Source: Pseudomonas thermotolerans DSM 14292 | GTDB lineage: Bacteria; Pseudomonadota; Gammaproteobacteria; Pseudomonadales; Pseudomonadaceae | DNA: 64,000 nt | Direction: 5' to 3' | Assembly (NCBI RefSeq): GCF_000364625.1 | Contig: NZ_KB822600.1 | Coordinates: 1 to 64,000 of the forward strand | Shown here: positions 50,317 to 60,493 of the stretch, piece by piece | Layout: every line of letters begins with the position of its first letter | How positions within the stretch are numbered: position 1 is the first letter of the stretch | The notes under the pieces: generated by a model | Database searches by the model: none | What the model was told of the DNA's origin: nothing | Seen by the model: only the letters and a program-made list of their open reading frames with translations | Translations under genes and position numbers: made by a program

Positions 50317-51234
50317 ATGCTCGATAGACTGACCCACCTGAAACAACTGGAGGCGGAAAGCATCCACATCATCCGCGAGGTTGCCGCGGAGTTCGACAAC
50401 CCGGTGATGCTCTATTCCATCGGCAAGGATTCCGCCGTGATGCTGCATCTGGCGCGCAAGGCGTTCTTTCCCGGCAAGCTGCCGTTTCCGGTGATGCACG
50501 TCGACACCCAGTGGAAGTTTCAGGACATGTACCGCTTCCGCGACCGCATGGTCGCCGAGATGGGCCTTGAGCTGATCACTCACGTCAATCCGGACGGCGT
50601 CGCCCAGGGCATCAATCCCTTCACCCACGGCAGCGCCAAGCACACCGACATCATGAAGACCGAGGGCCTCAAGCAGGCGCTCGACAAGTACGGCTTCGAC
50701 GCTGCCTTCGGTGGTGCGCGCCGCGACGAGGAGAAGTCCCGCGCCAAGGAGCGCGTCTACTCCTTCCGCGACAGCAAGCACCGCTGGGATCCGAAGAACC
50801 AGCGGCCCGAGCTGTGGAACATCTACAACGGCAAGGTGAAGAAGGGCGAGTCGATCCGCGTCTTCCCGCTGTCCAACTGGACCGAGCTGGATATCTGGCA
50901 ATACATCTATCTGGAGAACATTCCGATCGTCCCGCTGTACTTCGCCGCCGAGCGCGAGGTGGTGGAGCTCAACGGCGCGCTGATCATGATCGACGACGAG
51001 CGCATTCTCCAGTACCTCACCCCCGAGCAGAAGGCGAAGATCCAGAAGAAGATGGTGCGCTTCCGTACCCTGGGCTGCTACCCGCTGACCGGCGCGGTGG
51101 AGTCCACCGCCACGACGCTGCCGGAAATCATCCAGGAAATGCTCCTGACCCGTACTTCCGAACGCCAGGGCCGGGTCATCGACCACGACCAAGCCGGTTC
51201 GATGGAAGAGAAGAAACGTCAGGGCTATTTCTAA
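50317..51234 (+). CDS. cysD: Sulfate adenylyltransferase subunit 2
   Basis: A 305-residue PP-loop ATPase that makes APS from sulfate and ATP with CysN. The PP-loop is [14 protein letters not shown]. Other signatures are [20 protein letters not shown] and [16 protein letters not shown]. Sulfate entering through CysZ is its likely substrate. cysNC follows after 12 bp. Confidence 0.97.
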   Translation: MLDRLTHLKQLEAESIHIIREVAAEFDNPVMLYSIGKDSAVMLHLARKAFFPGKLPFPVMHVDTQWKFQDMYRFRDRMVAEMGLELITHVNPDGVAQGINPFTHGSAKHTDIMKTEGLKQALDKYGFDAAFGGARRDEEKSRAKERVYSFRDSKHRWDPKNQRPELWNIYNGKVKKGESIRVFPLSNWTELDIWQYIYLENIPIVPLYFAAEREVVELNGALIMIDDERILQYLTPEQKAKIQKKMVRFRTLGCYPLTGAVESTATTLPEIIQEMLLTRTSERQGRVIDHDQAGSMEEKKRQGYF

Positions 51235-51246
51235 GGGGGCGCGTCC

Positions 51247-53145
51247 ATGAGTCATCAATCCGAACTGATCAGCCAGGACATCCTCGCCTACCTGGCCCAG
51301 CACGAGCGCAAGGAACTGCTGCGCTTCCTCACCTGCGGCAACGTCGACGACGGCAAGAGCACCCTGATCGGTCGCCTGCTGCACGACTCCAAGATGATCT
51401 ACGAGGATCACCTGGAAGCCATCACCCGCGATTCCAAGAAGGTCGGCACCACCGGTGACGAGGTGGACTTGGCGCTGCTGGTGGACGGCCTGCAGGCCGA
51501 GCGCGAGCAGGGCATCACCATCGACGTGGCCTACCGCTACTTCAGCACCGCCAAGCGCAAGTTCATCATCGCCGACACCCCCGGCCACGAGCAGTACACC
51601 CGCAACATGGCCACCGGGGCCTCCACCTGCGACCTGGCGATCATCCTGATCGACGCCCGCCACGGCGTGCAGACCCAGACCCGACGGCACAGCTACATCG
51701 CCACCCTGCTGGGCATCCGCCACATCGTAGTGGCGGTCAACAAGATGGACCTGATGAACTTCGACCAGGCGGTCTTCGAGAAGATCAAGGCCGACTACCT
51801 GGCCTTCGCCGAGCGTCTCGGCATGCGGCCGACCACCCTGCACTTCGTGCCCCTCTCGGCGCTGAAGGGCGACAACGTGGTCAACCGCTCCGAGCGTTCG
51901 CCCTGGTATGACGGGCAGTCTCTGATGGAGATCCTCGAGACCGTGGAGATCGCCGGCGACCGCAACCTGGAGGACATGCGCTTCCCGGTGCAGTACGTCA
52001 ACCGGCCGAACCTCAACTTCCGCGGCTTCGCCGGCACCCTGGCGAGCGGTATCGTGCGCAAGGGCGACGAGATAGCCGCTCTGCCCTCCGGCAAGACCAG
52101 CCGCATCAAGTCCATCGTCACCTACGAGGGCGAGCTGGAGCAGGCCGGCCCCGGCCAGGCGATCACCCTGACCCTGGAAGACGAGATCGATGTGTCCCGC
52201 GGCGACATGCTGGTGCATGCCGACAACCGCCCGCTGGTCACCGACAGCTTCGAGGCCATGCTGGTGTGGATGGCCGAGGAGCCCATGCTTCCCGGCAAGA
52301 AGTACGACATCAAGCGCGCCACCAGCTACGTGCCGGGCTCGATCCCGAGCATCGTCCACAAGGTGGACGTCAACACCCTGGAGGAGGGCCCGGCGAGCAG
52401 CCTGCAGCTCAACGAGATCGCCCGGGTCAAGGTCAGCCTGGATGCACCCATCGCCCTCGACGGCTACGCGCAGAACCGCACCACCGGCGCCTTCATCGTC
52501 ATCGACCGGCTGACCAACGGTACCGTCGGCGCCGGGATGATCATCTCCGAGCCGCTGCACGGCCGGCACGGCGCCCACCACGGCGCCCTGGCCCATGTCT
52601 CCAGCGAGGAGCGCGCCGCGCGCTTCGGTCAGCAGCCGGCCACCGTGCTGTTCTCCGGCCTGTCCGGAGCCGGCAAGAGCACCCTGGCCTACGCGGTGGA
52701 GCGCAAGCTGTTCGACATGGGCCGCGCGGTCTACGTGCTGGACGGCCAGAACCTGCGTCACGACCTGAACAAGGGCCTGCCCCAGGACCGTGCCGGACGG
52801 GCCGAGAACTGGCGGCGTGCCGCCCACGTGGCGCGGCAGTTCAACGAGGCGGGGATGATCGCCCTGGCGGCCTTCGTCGCCCCGGATGCCGAAGGCCGCG
52901 AGAAGGCGCGGGCGCTGATCGGGCCGGAGCGGCTGATCACCGTCTACGTGCAGGCTTCCCCGCAGGTCTGTCGTGAGCGCGACCCGCAGGGCCTGTATGC
53001 CGCCGGCGGCGACAACATCCCGGGAGAGTCCTTCCCCTACGACGTGCCGCTGGATGCCGATCTGGTGATCGACACCCAGTCCACCACGGTGGAAGAGGGC
53101 GTCCGTCAGGTAATCGAGCTGCTGCGCAGCCGCGGCGCCATCTAA
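51247..53145 (+). CDS. cysNC: Bifunctional sulfate adenylyltransferase subunit 1 / adenylylsulfate kinase
   Basis: A 632-residue CysN-CysC fusion. The N-terminal GTPase (residues 25-240) has GNVDDGKST (31-39) and [14 protein letters not shown]-Tu-like domains follow. The C-terminal APS kinase (about 455-632) has the P-loop GLSGAGKST at 471-479 and [16 protein letters not shown]. It couples GTP hydrolysis to APS synthesis and then phosphorylates APS to PAPS. In Pseudomonas assimilatory reduction usually uses APS directly, so the PAPS may serve sulfation or other uses; that is inference. Confidence 0.96.
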   Translation: MSHQSELISQDILAYLAQHERKELLRFLTCGNVDDGKSTLIGRLLHDSKMIYEDHLEAITRDSKKVGTTGDEVDLALLVDGLQAEREQGITIDVAYRYFSTAKRKFIIADTPGHEQYTRNMATGASTCDLAIILIDARHGVQTQTRRHSYIATLLGIRHIVVAVNKMDLMNFDQAVFEKIKADYLAFAERLGMRPTTLHFVPLSALKGDNVVNRSERSPWYDGQSLMEILETVEIAGDRNLEDMRFPVQYVNRPNLNFRGFAGTLASGIVRKGDEIAALPSGKTSRIKSIVTYEGELEQAGPGQAITLTLEDEIDVSRGDMLVHADNRPLVTDSFEAMLVWMAEEPMLPGKKYDIKRATSYVPGSIPSIVHKVDVNTLEEGPASSLQLNEIARVKVSLDAPIALDGYAQNRTTGAFIVIDRLTNGTVGAGMIISEPLHGRHGAHHGALAHVSSEERAARFGQQPATVLFSGLSGAGKSTLAYAVERKLFDMGRAVYVLDGQNLRHDLNKGLPQDRAGRAENWRRAAHVARQFNEAGMIALAAFVAPDAEGREKARALIGPERLITVYVQASPQVCRERDPQGLYAAGGDNIPGESFPYDVPLDADLVIDTQSTTVEEGVRQVIELLRSRGAI

Positions 53146-53197
53146 GCGCGGAGCAGATCGGAGCCGGGCTTCCGGTCCCGCGGTGGGCAGCCATGAA

Positions 53198-53230
53198 AAA
53201 GCCCCGCCTGATGCGTTCAGGCGGGGCTTT
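53198..53230. terminator. Rho-independent terminator between cysNC and yhcB
   Basis: AAAGCCCCGCCTGA (53198-53211) pairs with TCAGGCGGGGCTTT (53217-53230) over a 5-nt loop. A and T ends let it work on both strands for the convergent genes. Confidence 0.93.
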
Positions 53231-53247
53231 CGTTTATCCGGCGGGGC

Positions 53248-53682
53248 TTACTTCTTCAGGCCGAAGGTCACGTCCAGGGTGCCGGGCTCGTTGGGAACCT
53301 TGGGGGCGTAGTCCTTGGGCGCTTCCTCGCTACGCGGCGGAGTCAGGCGCTCGCGCGGGGCGCCGGCCTCCTCGGGGTGCAGGGCGGCCAGCAGCCGCTG
53401 CCGGGTGATCTCGTCCAGGGCCAGGCGGTTGGCACCTTCGGACAGGTGTTCCTGCACTTCCTGGTAGCTCTGGGTGAGCTTCTTCACCAGGCTGGCGGTG
53501 GTATTGAAGTGGGTCACCACCTCGCGCTGGTAGGTGTCGAAGCGTTCCTGCAATTCGTCCAGCTGGCGCTGGGTACGATTGGGCGCGGCGCTGGGCAGCA
53601 GGCGGGCCACCACGAAGCCGATGGCGAGACCGGCGAGCAGGGTGAGGGTCGGCAGCAACCAGGCTGTGAGCGTCTGTTCCAC
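53248..53682 (-). CDS. yhcB: YhcB/ZapG family inner-membrane protein (DUF1043)
   Basis: A 144-residue protein with one N-terminal transmembrane helix (LLPTLTLLAGLAIGFVVARLL), a coiled coil (about 35-80, TQRQLDELQERFDTYQREVVTHF), then a flexible proline-rich tail. YhcB/ZapG in E. coli links cell division and envelope synthesis. It is divergent from the small hydrolase at 53817. Confidence 0.9.
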   Translation of the reverse strand: MEQTLTAWLLPTLTLLAGLAIGFVVARLLPSAAPNRTQRQLDELQERFDTYQREVVTHFNTTASLVKKLTQSYQEVQEHLSEGANRLALDEITRQRLLAALHPEEAGAPRERLTPPRSEEAPKDYAPKVPNEPGTLDVTFGLKK

Positions 53683-53816
53683 GAGTCCTTCCTCTGTAAA
53701 CGGCTTTGCTTTACGTTAACGGCTCGAACCTGCGCTGTATACCGCGACGCAAGCCGTAGGGTGCTAATCCAAGACGTGCAGATCCCTTGCGGGGTCACGG
53801 AGTCCTTCTTTTGCTG

Positions 53817-54440
53817 ATGCGTGAAACCTCTCTACTGCTCGACGGACCGGTCGGGCAGCTCGAAGCCCTTTATCTCGAAGTCCTCGATGCCCGGGGCGTG
53901 GCGCTGCTCTGTCATCCCAACCCGGTGCAGGGTGGCACCATGCTCAACAAGGTAATCTCCACCCTGCAGCGTACCGCCCGGGATGCCGGGCTGACCACCC
54001 TGCGCTTCAACTACCGTGGCGTTGGCGCCAGCGCCGGCAGCCATGACATGGGTAGCGGCGAGGTGGACGATGCCGAGGCTGCAGCCCACTGGCTGCGCGC
54101 TCAGCACCCGGGCCTGCCGCTCGTGCTCATGGGCTTCTCCTTCGGCGGCTTCGTCGCCGCGGCTCTGGCCGGGCGGCTGGAGACCCAGGGCAGCACCGTG
54201 CCCAAACTGTTCATGGTGGCCCCGGCGGTGCACCGCCTGCAGGCTCCGGAGCGTCTGCCGCAAGGCGGCGAGCTGGTGGTGGTGCAGCCGGAGCAGGACG
54301 AGGTGGTGGCCCCAGAGACGGTCTACGCCTGGTCCGCAGGCCTGGCCCGTCCCCATGCGTTGCTGAAAGTGGCAGAATGCGGCCACTTCTTCCACGGCCG
54401 GCTGACCGAGCTCAAGGAGCTGGTGCTGCCGCGCCTCTGA
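53817..54440 (+). CDS. Small alpha/beta hydrolase
   Basis: A 207-residue alpha/beta hydrolase. The nucleophile elbow is GFSFGG with serine S108, and the catalytic histidine is probably in [10 protein letters not shown]. It matches the short family with [10 protein letters not shown] near residue 33 and FNYRGVGAS. The ATG at 53817 has only a distant ribosome-binding site; a TTG at 53811, 8 nt after GGAG, is a real alternative. The substrate is unknown. trpS starts 28 bp later. Confidence 0.85.
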   Translation: MRETSLLLDGPVGQLEALYLEVLDARGVALLCHPNPVQGGTMLNKVISTLQRTARDAGLTTLRFNYRGVGASAGSHDMGSGEVDDAEAAAHWLRAQHPGLPLVLMGFSFGGFVAAALAGRLETQGSTVPKLFMVAPAVHRLQAPERLPQGGELVVVQPEQDEVVAPETVYAWSAGLARPHALLKVAECGHFFHGRLTELKELVLPRL

Positions 54441-54468
54441 CCCGATGCAGTTCGACAAGCGATCACCC

Positions 54469-55815
54469 ATGACCATCCGTATCCTCACCGGCATCACTAC
54501 CACCGGCACGCCGCACCTTGGCAACTATGCCGGGGCCATCCGCCCCGCCATCCTCGCCAGCCGCGACCCGAACGCCGACTCCTTCTACTTCCTGGCCGAC
54601 TATCACGCGCTGATCAAGTGCGACGACCCGGCGCGCATCCAGCGCTCGCGTCTGGAGATCGCCGCCACCTGGCTGGCCTGTGGCTTGGACACCGACAAGG
54701 CCACCTTCTACCGACAGTCGGACATCCCGGAGATTCCCGAGCTGTGCTGGTTGCTTACCTGCGTGACTGCCAAGGGCCTGCTCAACCGTGCCCACGCCTA
54801 TAAGGCGGCGGTGGATAAGAACCTTGAGGCCGGTGAGGATCCAGACGCCGGGGTGACAATGGGCCTGTACAGCTACCCGGTGCTGATGGCCGCGGACATC
54901 CTGATGTTCAACGCCCACAAGGTGCCGGTGGGCCGCGACCAGATCCAGCACGTGGAGATGGCCCGTGATATCGGCCAGCGCTTCAACCACCTGTTCGGCA
55001 ACGGCAAGGAGCTGTTCGTGCTGCCCGAGGCGGTGATTGAGGAGGAGGTGGCGACCCTGCCGGGCCTCGACGGCCGCAAGATGAGCAAGAGCTATGACAA
55101 CACCATCCCGCTGTTCGGCAGCAGCAAGCAGCTCAAGGACGCTATCGCGCGCATCGTCACCGACTCCCGTGCCCCCGGCGAGCCCAAGGATCCGGACAAC
55201 TCCCACCTCTACACCCTCTACCAGGCCTTCGCCAGCGCCGAGCAGCTCGCTGAGTTCCGCGCCGATCTGCTCGCCGGCCTGGCCTGGGGCGAGGCCAAGC
55301 AGCGCCTCTACCAGTTGCTGGAGAACGAGCTGGGCGAGGCCCGCGAGCGCTACAACGCGCTGATCGCCCGCCCTGCCGACCTGGAGGACATCCTCCTTGC
55401 CGGTGCCGCCAAGGCGCGCAAGATCGCCACCCCGTTTCTCGCCGAGCTGCGCGAGGCGGTGGGCCTGCGCTCGTTCCGCGAGCAGGTGCAGGTGGCAGGG
55501 GTGGAGAAGAAGAAGGCTGCCAAGAGCGCGCGCTTCGTCAGCTTCCGCGACGACGACGGCAGCTTCCGCTTCCGCCTGCTGGACGCCGCCGGCGAGCAGC
55601 TGCTGCTGTCCAGGGCGTTCGCCGACGGGCGCAGCGCCGGCCAGGTGAGCAAGCGTCTGCAGTCCGGCGAGGCCCTGGATGTCCGCGAGCAGGGCGAGGG
55701 CTTCAGCGTCTGGCTGGACGGCGAGGCGGTGGCCGACAGTCCGGCGTTCGCCGATGCCGCCGCTCGTGACGCAGCCATCGCCCGTCTGCGCGAGGCACTG
55801 ACGTCTGGCGAATGA
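54469..55815 (+). CDS. trpS: Tryptophanyl-tRNA synthetase with C-terminal extension
   Basis: A 448-residue class Ic synthetase. The HIGH-like motif is PHLGN at 15-19, and KMSKS is at 204-208. The core ends near residue 335, the usual TrpS length; the extra ~110 residues form an appended domain (about 340-448, with [20 protein letters not shown]). I recall similar extensions in other pseudomonads. I chose ATG 54469 (MTIRILTG) over the in-frame ATG at 54445. Confidence 0.94.
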   Translation: MTIRILTGITTTGTPHLGNYAGAIRPAILASRDPNADSFYFLADYHALIKCDDPARIQRSRLEIAATWLACGLDTDKATFYRQSDIPEIPELCWLLTCVTAKGLLNRAHAYKAAVDKNLEAGEDPDAGVTMGLYSYPVLMAADILMFNAHKVPVGRDQIQHVEMARDIGQRFNHLFGNGKELFVLPEAVIEEEVATLPGLDGRKMSKSYDNTIPLFGSSKQLKDAIARIVTDSRAPGEPKDPDNSHLYTLYQAFASAEQLAEFRADLLAGLAWGEAKQRLYQLLENELGEARERYNALIARPADLEDILLAGAAKARKIATPFLAELREAVGLRSFREQVQVAGVEKKKAAKSARFVSFRDDDGSFRFRLLDAAGEQLLLSRAFADGRSAGQVSKRLQSGEALDVREQGEGFSVWLDGEAVADSPAFADAAARDAAIARLREALTSGE

Positions 55816-55896
55816 CCGCACAGCGCAGCCGGCATTTGCCAATCCATGGGGTCGTCGCTAAAGTGACGGCCCCATTTTGTTACCGAACTACCCATC

Positions 55897-56991
55897 ATGA
55901 CCCCTCTCGAGCGCTATCAGGCCGATCTGAAGCGGCCGGATTTCTTCCACGATGCCGCCCAGGAAAATGCCGTCCGCCACCTGCAGCGACTCTATGACGA
56001 CCTGCTGGCCCAGCAGCGCAATGGCTCGGGACTGCTCGGCAAGCTGTTCGGCAGGAAGCCGCAGAAGCCGGTCAAGGGCCTGTACTTCTGGGGCGGGGTC
56101 GGCCGTGGCAAGACCTATCTGGTGGATACCTTCTACGATGCGCTGCCCTTCAAGGAGAAGATGCGCACCCACTTCCACCGCTTCATGAAGCGCGTCCACG
56201 AGGAGATGAAGACCCTCAAGGGCGAGAAGAACCCGCTGACCATCATCGGCAAGCGCTTCGCCCAGGAGGCGCGGGTGATCTGCTTCGACGAGTTCTTTGT
56301 CAGCGACATCACCGACGCCATGATCCTCGGCACCTTGCTGGAGGAGCTGTTCAACAACGGCGTGACCCTGGTGGCCACCTCCAACATCGTCCCCGACGGC
56401 CTGTACAAGGACGGCCTGCAGCGCGCCCGCTTCCTGCCGGCTATCGCCCTGCTCAAGGAGCACACCGAGGTGGTCAACGTCGACAGCGGCATCGACTACC
56501 GGCTGCGCGCCCTGGAGCAGGCCGAGCTCTACCACTGGCCCCTCGACGCCGAGGCCGAGACCAGCCTGGAGAAGAGCTTCCGCAGCCTGCTGACGGAAAA
56601 CTGCACGGTGCGCGAGAACGAGGTGCTGATCATCGAGAACCGCGAGATCCGTGCTCGCAAGGTGGCCAACGACGTCGCCTGGTTCGAGTTCCGCGAGCTG
56701 TGCGACGGTCCGCGCAGCCAGAACGACTACATCGAGCTGGGCAAGATCTTCGAGGCGGTGCTGCTCTCCAACGTCGAGCAGATGAATGTGCAGAAGGACG
56801 ACATGGCGCGGCGCTTCATCAACCTGGTGGACGAGTTCTACGATCGCAACGTCAAGCTGATCATCTCCGCCGAAGTGGAGCTCAAGGACCTGTACGCCGG
56901 CGGGCGCCTGGAGTTCGAATTCCAGCGCACCCTGAGCCGTCTGCTGGAGATGCAGTCCCACGAGTTCCTGGCACGTCCCCACAAGCCCTGA
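55897..56991 (+). CDS. zapE: Cell division protein ZapE (AFG1-like ATPase)
   Basis: A 364-residue P-loop ATPase. Walker A is GGVGRGKT (66-73), and Walker B is VICFDEFFVSD. The N-terminus MTPLERYQADLKRPDFFHDA is typical. ZapE affects Z-ring stability and the family handles aberrant proteins in mitochondria. It follows trpS after 81 bp. Confidence 0.94.
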   Translation: MTPLERYQADLKRPDFFHDAAQENAVRHLQRLYDDLLAQQRNGSGLLGKLFGRKPQKPVKGLYFWGGVGRGKTYLVDTFYDALPFKEKMRTHFHRFMKRVHEEMKTLKGEKNPLTIIGKRFAQEARVICFDEFFVSDITDAMILGTLLEELFNNGVTLVATSNIVPDGLYKDGLQRARFLPAIALLKEHTEVVNVDSGIDYRLRALEQAELYHWPLDAEAETSLEKSFRSLLTENCTVRENEVLIIENREIRARKVANDVAWFEFRELCDGPRSQNDYIELGKIFEAVLLSNVEQMNVQKDDMARRFINLVDEFYDRNVKLIISAEVELKDLYAGGRLEFEFQRTLSRLLEMQSHEFLARPHKP

Positions 56992-57008
56992 AGGGCTGGT
57001 CTCGAACA

Positions 57009-57050
57009 CGACAAGGCCGCGTGGAGAAGCCTCCCCACGCGGCCTTGTCG
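57009..57050. terminator. Hairpin between convergent zapE and the hypothetical gene
   Basis: A 16-bp perfect stem (57009-57024 with 57035-57050) and a 10-nt loop, lying between the converging stops. No long T-tract, but it is strong enough to mark a transcript end in either direction. Confidence 0.7.
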
Positions 57051-57066
57051 GTTGCTCTCGGCGAGC

Positions 57067-58029
57067 TTAGCGCTTGGCCAGCTGTTCCTGCTGGGCCAGC
57101 AGCTTGCGGGCGTGAGCCACTTCCAGGGCTTCCATGGCACTGATCGGCTGGATCGCCACCGCCCGCTTGAGCTCCTTGATGACCTCGGCCTGCTTGTCGT
57201 CACCGTACACGTAGACTAGAGCGTTGGCGTACTCATAATGGCCGATCGGCAGGTCGTCGGCGGCCTTGAAGGAGCGGTTGAAGTACTGCTCCATGCGGTC
57301 TGCGCTGACCCCGTAGGTCATCTTGCCGACCAGCTTGCCGACCTTGCGGATCACCCCGGCCTGGTAGCCGCCGTAGAGGGCGAGGGCGAACGGCTGGCGC
57401 GGCTGTTCGGCCAGCTGGGCATCCAGCTCGTCGGGGATCTGGCTGGTGTAGCCGCGCTTGAGCACCACCGGCACCGGCAGCTCCTCGGCCAGGCGGGCCT
57501 TGGCGTAGGTGCGGCCGAACTGGGCGACGCGGTCGGCCTTGATCAGGTCGCCGGCCTTCTCGCTGTAGGCGATCACCTCCTCAAGCAGGCGGTGTTTCTC
57601 CTTCTGGTCGGGGGCCAGGAACAGGGCGTAGATCACCTGGGCGAACATCGCTGGTACCTGGCCGCCGACCCCCAGAGCCATACCCTGGCGCTTGGCTTCG
57701 GCGAAGTCGCCGCGGAACAGCAGGCGCCAGACTTCCTGCAGCTGGGCGGCATAGCGCTCGGCTTCCTCAGGTTTGCCGGTGTAGCCGGTGCCGCCTTCCA
57801 CGGTCATTTCCAGGGCCTTGGGATAGGTGGTGGCCATGCGCACCACCCAGTCGGCGTCCGGGAAGGGATAGTCCTGGCCGAAGCCGCGGGTCAGCCGCGG
57901 CCAGGCCTGGCGCAGCTTGTCGCCGGAATAGTCGTAGGCGCTTTGGTCGTAGGGGAAGGGCTTCCAATTGTCGTCCGCCGCCACGGTGAAGCTGACGACG
58001 GCGAGGAGGGCAAGCAGATAGCGACGCAT
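57067..58029 (-). CDS. Periplasmic hypothetical protein, 320 aa
   Basis: A soluble exported protein. It has a short signal peptide (MRRYLLALLAVVSFTVAA) and an all-helical body with TPR-like repeats (for example AKRQGMALGVGGQVPAMFAQVIYALFLAP and IKELKRAVAIQPISAMEALEVA). No catalytic motif is seen. Similar proteins exist in pseudomonads without known function. Possibly envelope related. Confidence 0.78.
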   Translation of the reverse strand: MRRYLLALLAVVSFTVAADDNWKPFPYDQSAYDYSGDKLRQAWPRLTRGFGQDYPFPDADWVVRMATTYPKALEMTVEGGTGYTGKPEEAERYAAQLQEVWRLLFRGDFAEAKRQGMALGVGGQVPAMFAQVIYALFLAPDQKEKHRLLEEVIAYSEKAGDLIKADRVAQFGRTYAKARLAEELPVPVVLKRGYTSQIPDELDAQLAEQPRQPFALALYGGYQAGVIRKVGKLVGKMTYGVSADRMEQYFNRSFKAADDLPIGHYEYANALVYVYGDDKQAEVIKELKRAVAIQPISAMEALEVAHARKLLAQQEQLAKR

Positions 58030-58114
58030 GTGGATGGACCTTTGGGTTTCTTGTTGTGGTGGCCGATCTTAGGTCGCGGGGCGGGGTGGCTTGACCCCAT
58101 CTTAGGGACGGCGC

Positions 58115-59113
58115 TCACTCCCCCTTGTGCTGGAACTGACGGCGGTACTGGTTGGGCGACAGCCCGCAGTGCTGGCGGAACAGTCGGGCGAAGAAGCTGG
58201 CGTCGTCGTAGCCCACCTCGTAGCTGATGGTCTTGATGCTTTTGCGGGTGGTACTGAGCAGGCCCTTGGCGGTCTCGATGCGCAGGCGCTGCAGGTAGTG
58301 CAGGGGCTTGTCGCCGGTGGCGGCCTGGAAGCGGCGCATGAAGTTGCGGATGCTCATGCCGTGCTCGCGGGCCACGTCCTCGAAGCGGAACTTGTCGGCA
58401 TAGTGCTCCTCCAGCCATTCCTGAATCTGCAGGATGGCCAGATCCTGGTGCAGCTTCTGGCCGCCGAAGCCGATGCGTCCCGGGGTGTAGGTGCGGCGGA
58501 TCTCGTAGAAGATGTCGCGCGCCACCGCCTGGGCCACGTTGGCGCCGCAGAACTGTTCGATCAGGTGGATGTACAGGTCGCAGGCCGAGGCGCTGCCGCT
58601 GGCGCAGTAGAGATTGTCGGCATCCGAGAGGTGCTTCTCCTGGTTGAGTAGCACTCTGGGGAAGCGCTCGGCGAACTCGCGGTGGAAGCGCCAGTAGGTC
58701 GCCGCCTCCTTGCCGTCCAGCAGGCCGGCCTGGGCCATCCAGAACACCCCCATGGCCTCGCCGCAGATCACGCTGCCGGCGGCGTGCTGCTGGCGCAGCC
58801 AGTCGAGCACCTGGGGGTGGCGCTGGCAGAGCGCCTGAAAGTCGCCCCAGAAGGGCGGCAGGATGATGATTTCGGCGTCTTCCAGGGCGCCGTCCACCGG
58901 CACTAGTACCTCGCTGAAGCTGCGCACCGGCTGACCGTCCGGGCTGACCAGGCGGGTAGTGAAGGAGGGCTTGAGGCCGAGGCCCTGGTGGCGGCCATGG
59001 CGTAGGCCGGCCATGTGGAAGAAGTCCTTGGCCTGCATCAGGGTGGAGGCGAAGACTCCCTCGATGGCCAGAATGCAGACACGCTGCAAGGGTTTCGTGG
59101 GCGGGAAGGGCAT
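58115..59113 (-). CDS. GlxA-type AraC-family transcriptional regulator
   Basis: A 332-residue regulator. An N-terminal DJ-1/PfpI-like domain (about 10-195, with ICGEAMGVFWMAQAGLLDGKEAATYW) is followed by an AraC double HTH (about 225-325, with MSIRNFMRRFQAATGDKPLHYLQRLRIETAKGLL and VGYDDASFFARLFRQHCGLSPNQYRRQF). ATG 59113 is chosen by the usual length; the frame extends to 59239. It is divergent from the acyl-CoA dehydrogenase and may control it. Confidence 0.9.
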   Translation of the reverse strand: MPFPPTKPLQRVCILAIEGVFASTLMQAKDFFHMAGLRHGRHQGLGLKPSFTTRLVSPDGQPVRSFSEVLVPVDGALEDAEIIILPPFWGDFQALCQRHPQVLDWLRQQHAAGSVICGEAMGVFWMAQAGLLDGKEAATYWRFHREFAERFPRVLLNQEKHLSDADNLYCASGSASACDLYIHLIEQFCGANVAQAVARDIFYEIRRTYTPGRIGFGGQKLHQDLAILQIQEWLEEHYADKFRFEDVAREHGMSIRNFMRRFQAATGDKPLHYLQRLRIETAKGLLSTTRKSIKTISYEVGYDDASFFARLFRQHCGLSPNQYRRQFQHKGE

Positions 59114-59263
59114 GGTCTGGACGCTGCTGTTGTTCTTGTAGGGGAAAGCGGTCAGCTCATGGCTGGATCGTCTTATTTTTTGGCGCTTGTGTCCAGTTCG
59201 GGACAGCCCCGACCTCCTTACAGTCGAAGCCTCGTCCATATCGGTGTGTGCAGGTAGCCAACA

Positions 59264-60400
59264 ATGATTCCAAGAACGCTATTCAGCTCCGACCACGAAC
59301 TCTTCCGCGACAGCGTCCGCAAGTTCCTCGAGCAGGAGGCCGTGCCCTTCCATGAGCAGTGGGAGGAACGCGGCTACGTCGACCGCGAGCTCTGGAGTAA
59401 GGCTGGTGCTGCCGGGATGCTCTGCTCGCACCTGCCGGAGGAATACGGCGGGATGGGCGCGGACTTCCTGTACAGTGCCATCGTCATCGAGGAGATCAGC
59501 CGCCGCGGGCTGTCCGGCATCGGCTTCTCACTGCACTCCGACATTGTCGCGCCCTACATCCTGCATTACGGCAGCGAGGCGCTGAAGCGCAAGTACCTGC
59601 CGAAACTGGCCTCCGGCGAGATGATCAGCGCCATTGCCATGACCGAGCCGGGCGCCGGCTCCGACCTGCAGGGGGTGAAGACCACCGCCGTGCTGGACGG
59701 CGACGAGTACGTGATCAACGGCTCCAAGACCTTTATCACCAACGGCTACCTGGCCGATCTGGTGATCGTGGTTGCCAAGACCGATCCCAAGGCCGGCGCC
59801 AAGGGCATCAGCCTGTTCCTGGTGGAGGCCGGCACCCCGGGCTTCGACAAGGGCAAGCGGCTGAAGAAGGTCGGCATGAAGGCCCAGGACACTTCCGAAC
59901 TGTTCTTCCAGAACGTCCGAGTGCCTAGGGAAAACCTGCTCGGCCAGGCCGGGCAGGGGTTCGTCTACCTGATGCAGGAGCTGCCCCAGGAGCGTCTGAC
60001 CGTCGCCGTCGCCGGTCTGGCCGCCGCCGAGGCCGCGCTGCACTGGACCCTCGACTACACCCGCGAGCGCCAGGCTTTCGGCCGCGCCATCGCGGACTTC
60101 CAGACCACCCGTCACAAGCTGGCCGAGCTGGCCACCCAGGTGCAGGTCGGCCGGGTGTTCGTCGACCGCTGCCTGGAGTTGCACCTGCAGGGCCAGCTCG
60201 ACGTGGCCACCGCGGCGATGCTCAAGTACTGGAGCACCGACCTGCAGTGCCAGGTGATAGACGAATGCGTGCAGCTGCACGGCGGCTACGGCTACATGTG
60301 GGAATACCCGATCGCCCGCGCCTGGGCGGATGCTCGGGTGCAGCGCATCTATGCCGGCACCAACGAGATCATGAAGGAAATCATCTCCAGATCCCTGTAA
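59264..60400 (+). CDS. Acyl-CoA dehydrogenase, long-chain-like
   Basis: A 378-residue FAD enzyme for the first step of beta-oxidation. FAD/substrate blocks are AMTEPGAGSDLQGVKTTA and QLHGGYGYMWEYPIARAWADARVQ. Near the C-terminus it reads YAGTNEIMKEI where medium-chain enzymes have YEGT with the catalytic Glu, so the base may be on another helix as in long-chain and isovaleryl-CoA enzymes. It can feed ETF and the ETF-QO encoded at 1-629. Confidence 0.93.
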   Translation: MIPRTLFSSDHELFRDSVRKFLEQEAVPFHEQWEERGYVDRELWSKAGAAGMLCSHLPEEYGGMGADFLYSAIVIEEISRRGLSGIGFSLHSDIVAPYILHYGSEALKRKYLPKLASGEMISAIAMTEPGAGSDLQGVKTTAVLDGDEYVINGSKTFITNGYLADLVIVVAKTDPKAGAKGISLFLVEAGTPGFDKGKRLKKVGMKAQDTSELFFQNVRVPRENLLGQAGQGFVYLMQELPQERLTVAVAGLAAAEAALHWTLDYTRERQAFGRAIADFQTTRHKLAELATQVQVGRVFVDRCLELHLQGQLDVATAAMLKYWSTDLQCQVIDECVQLHGGYGYMWEYPIARAWADARVQRIYAGTNEIMKEIISRSL

Positions 60401-60439
60401 GGGCAGGGCGCTGGGGCTGTGCCCAAGCGGAGAAGGGAG

Positions 60440-60475
60440 CTGCCGCTGGCCGGACCGGCCGGCGGCAGTTTCTTT
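60440..60475 (+). terminator. Rho-independent terminator of the acyl-CoA dehydrogenase gene
   Basis: A 13-bp stem with one G-T pair (60440-60452 with 60456-60468), GAC loop, then TTTCTTT. It lies 40 bp after the stop and faces the convergent aldo/keto reductase gene. Confidence 0.85.
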
Positions 60476-60493
60476 GCGGGGTGGCGTCGCTGC

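Noticed and set aside
50221..52827. 868-codon open frame on the minus strand opposite cysD-cysNC
   Set aside because: It is a high-GC antisense shadow of two certain genes; composition is Val/Gly/His/Ala-rich and no family is recognisable.
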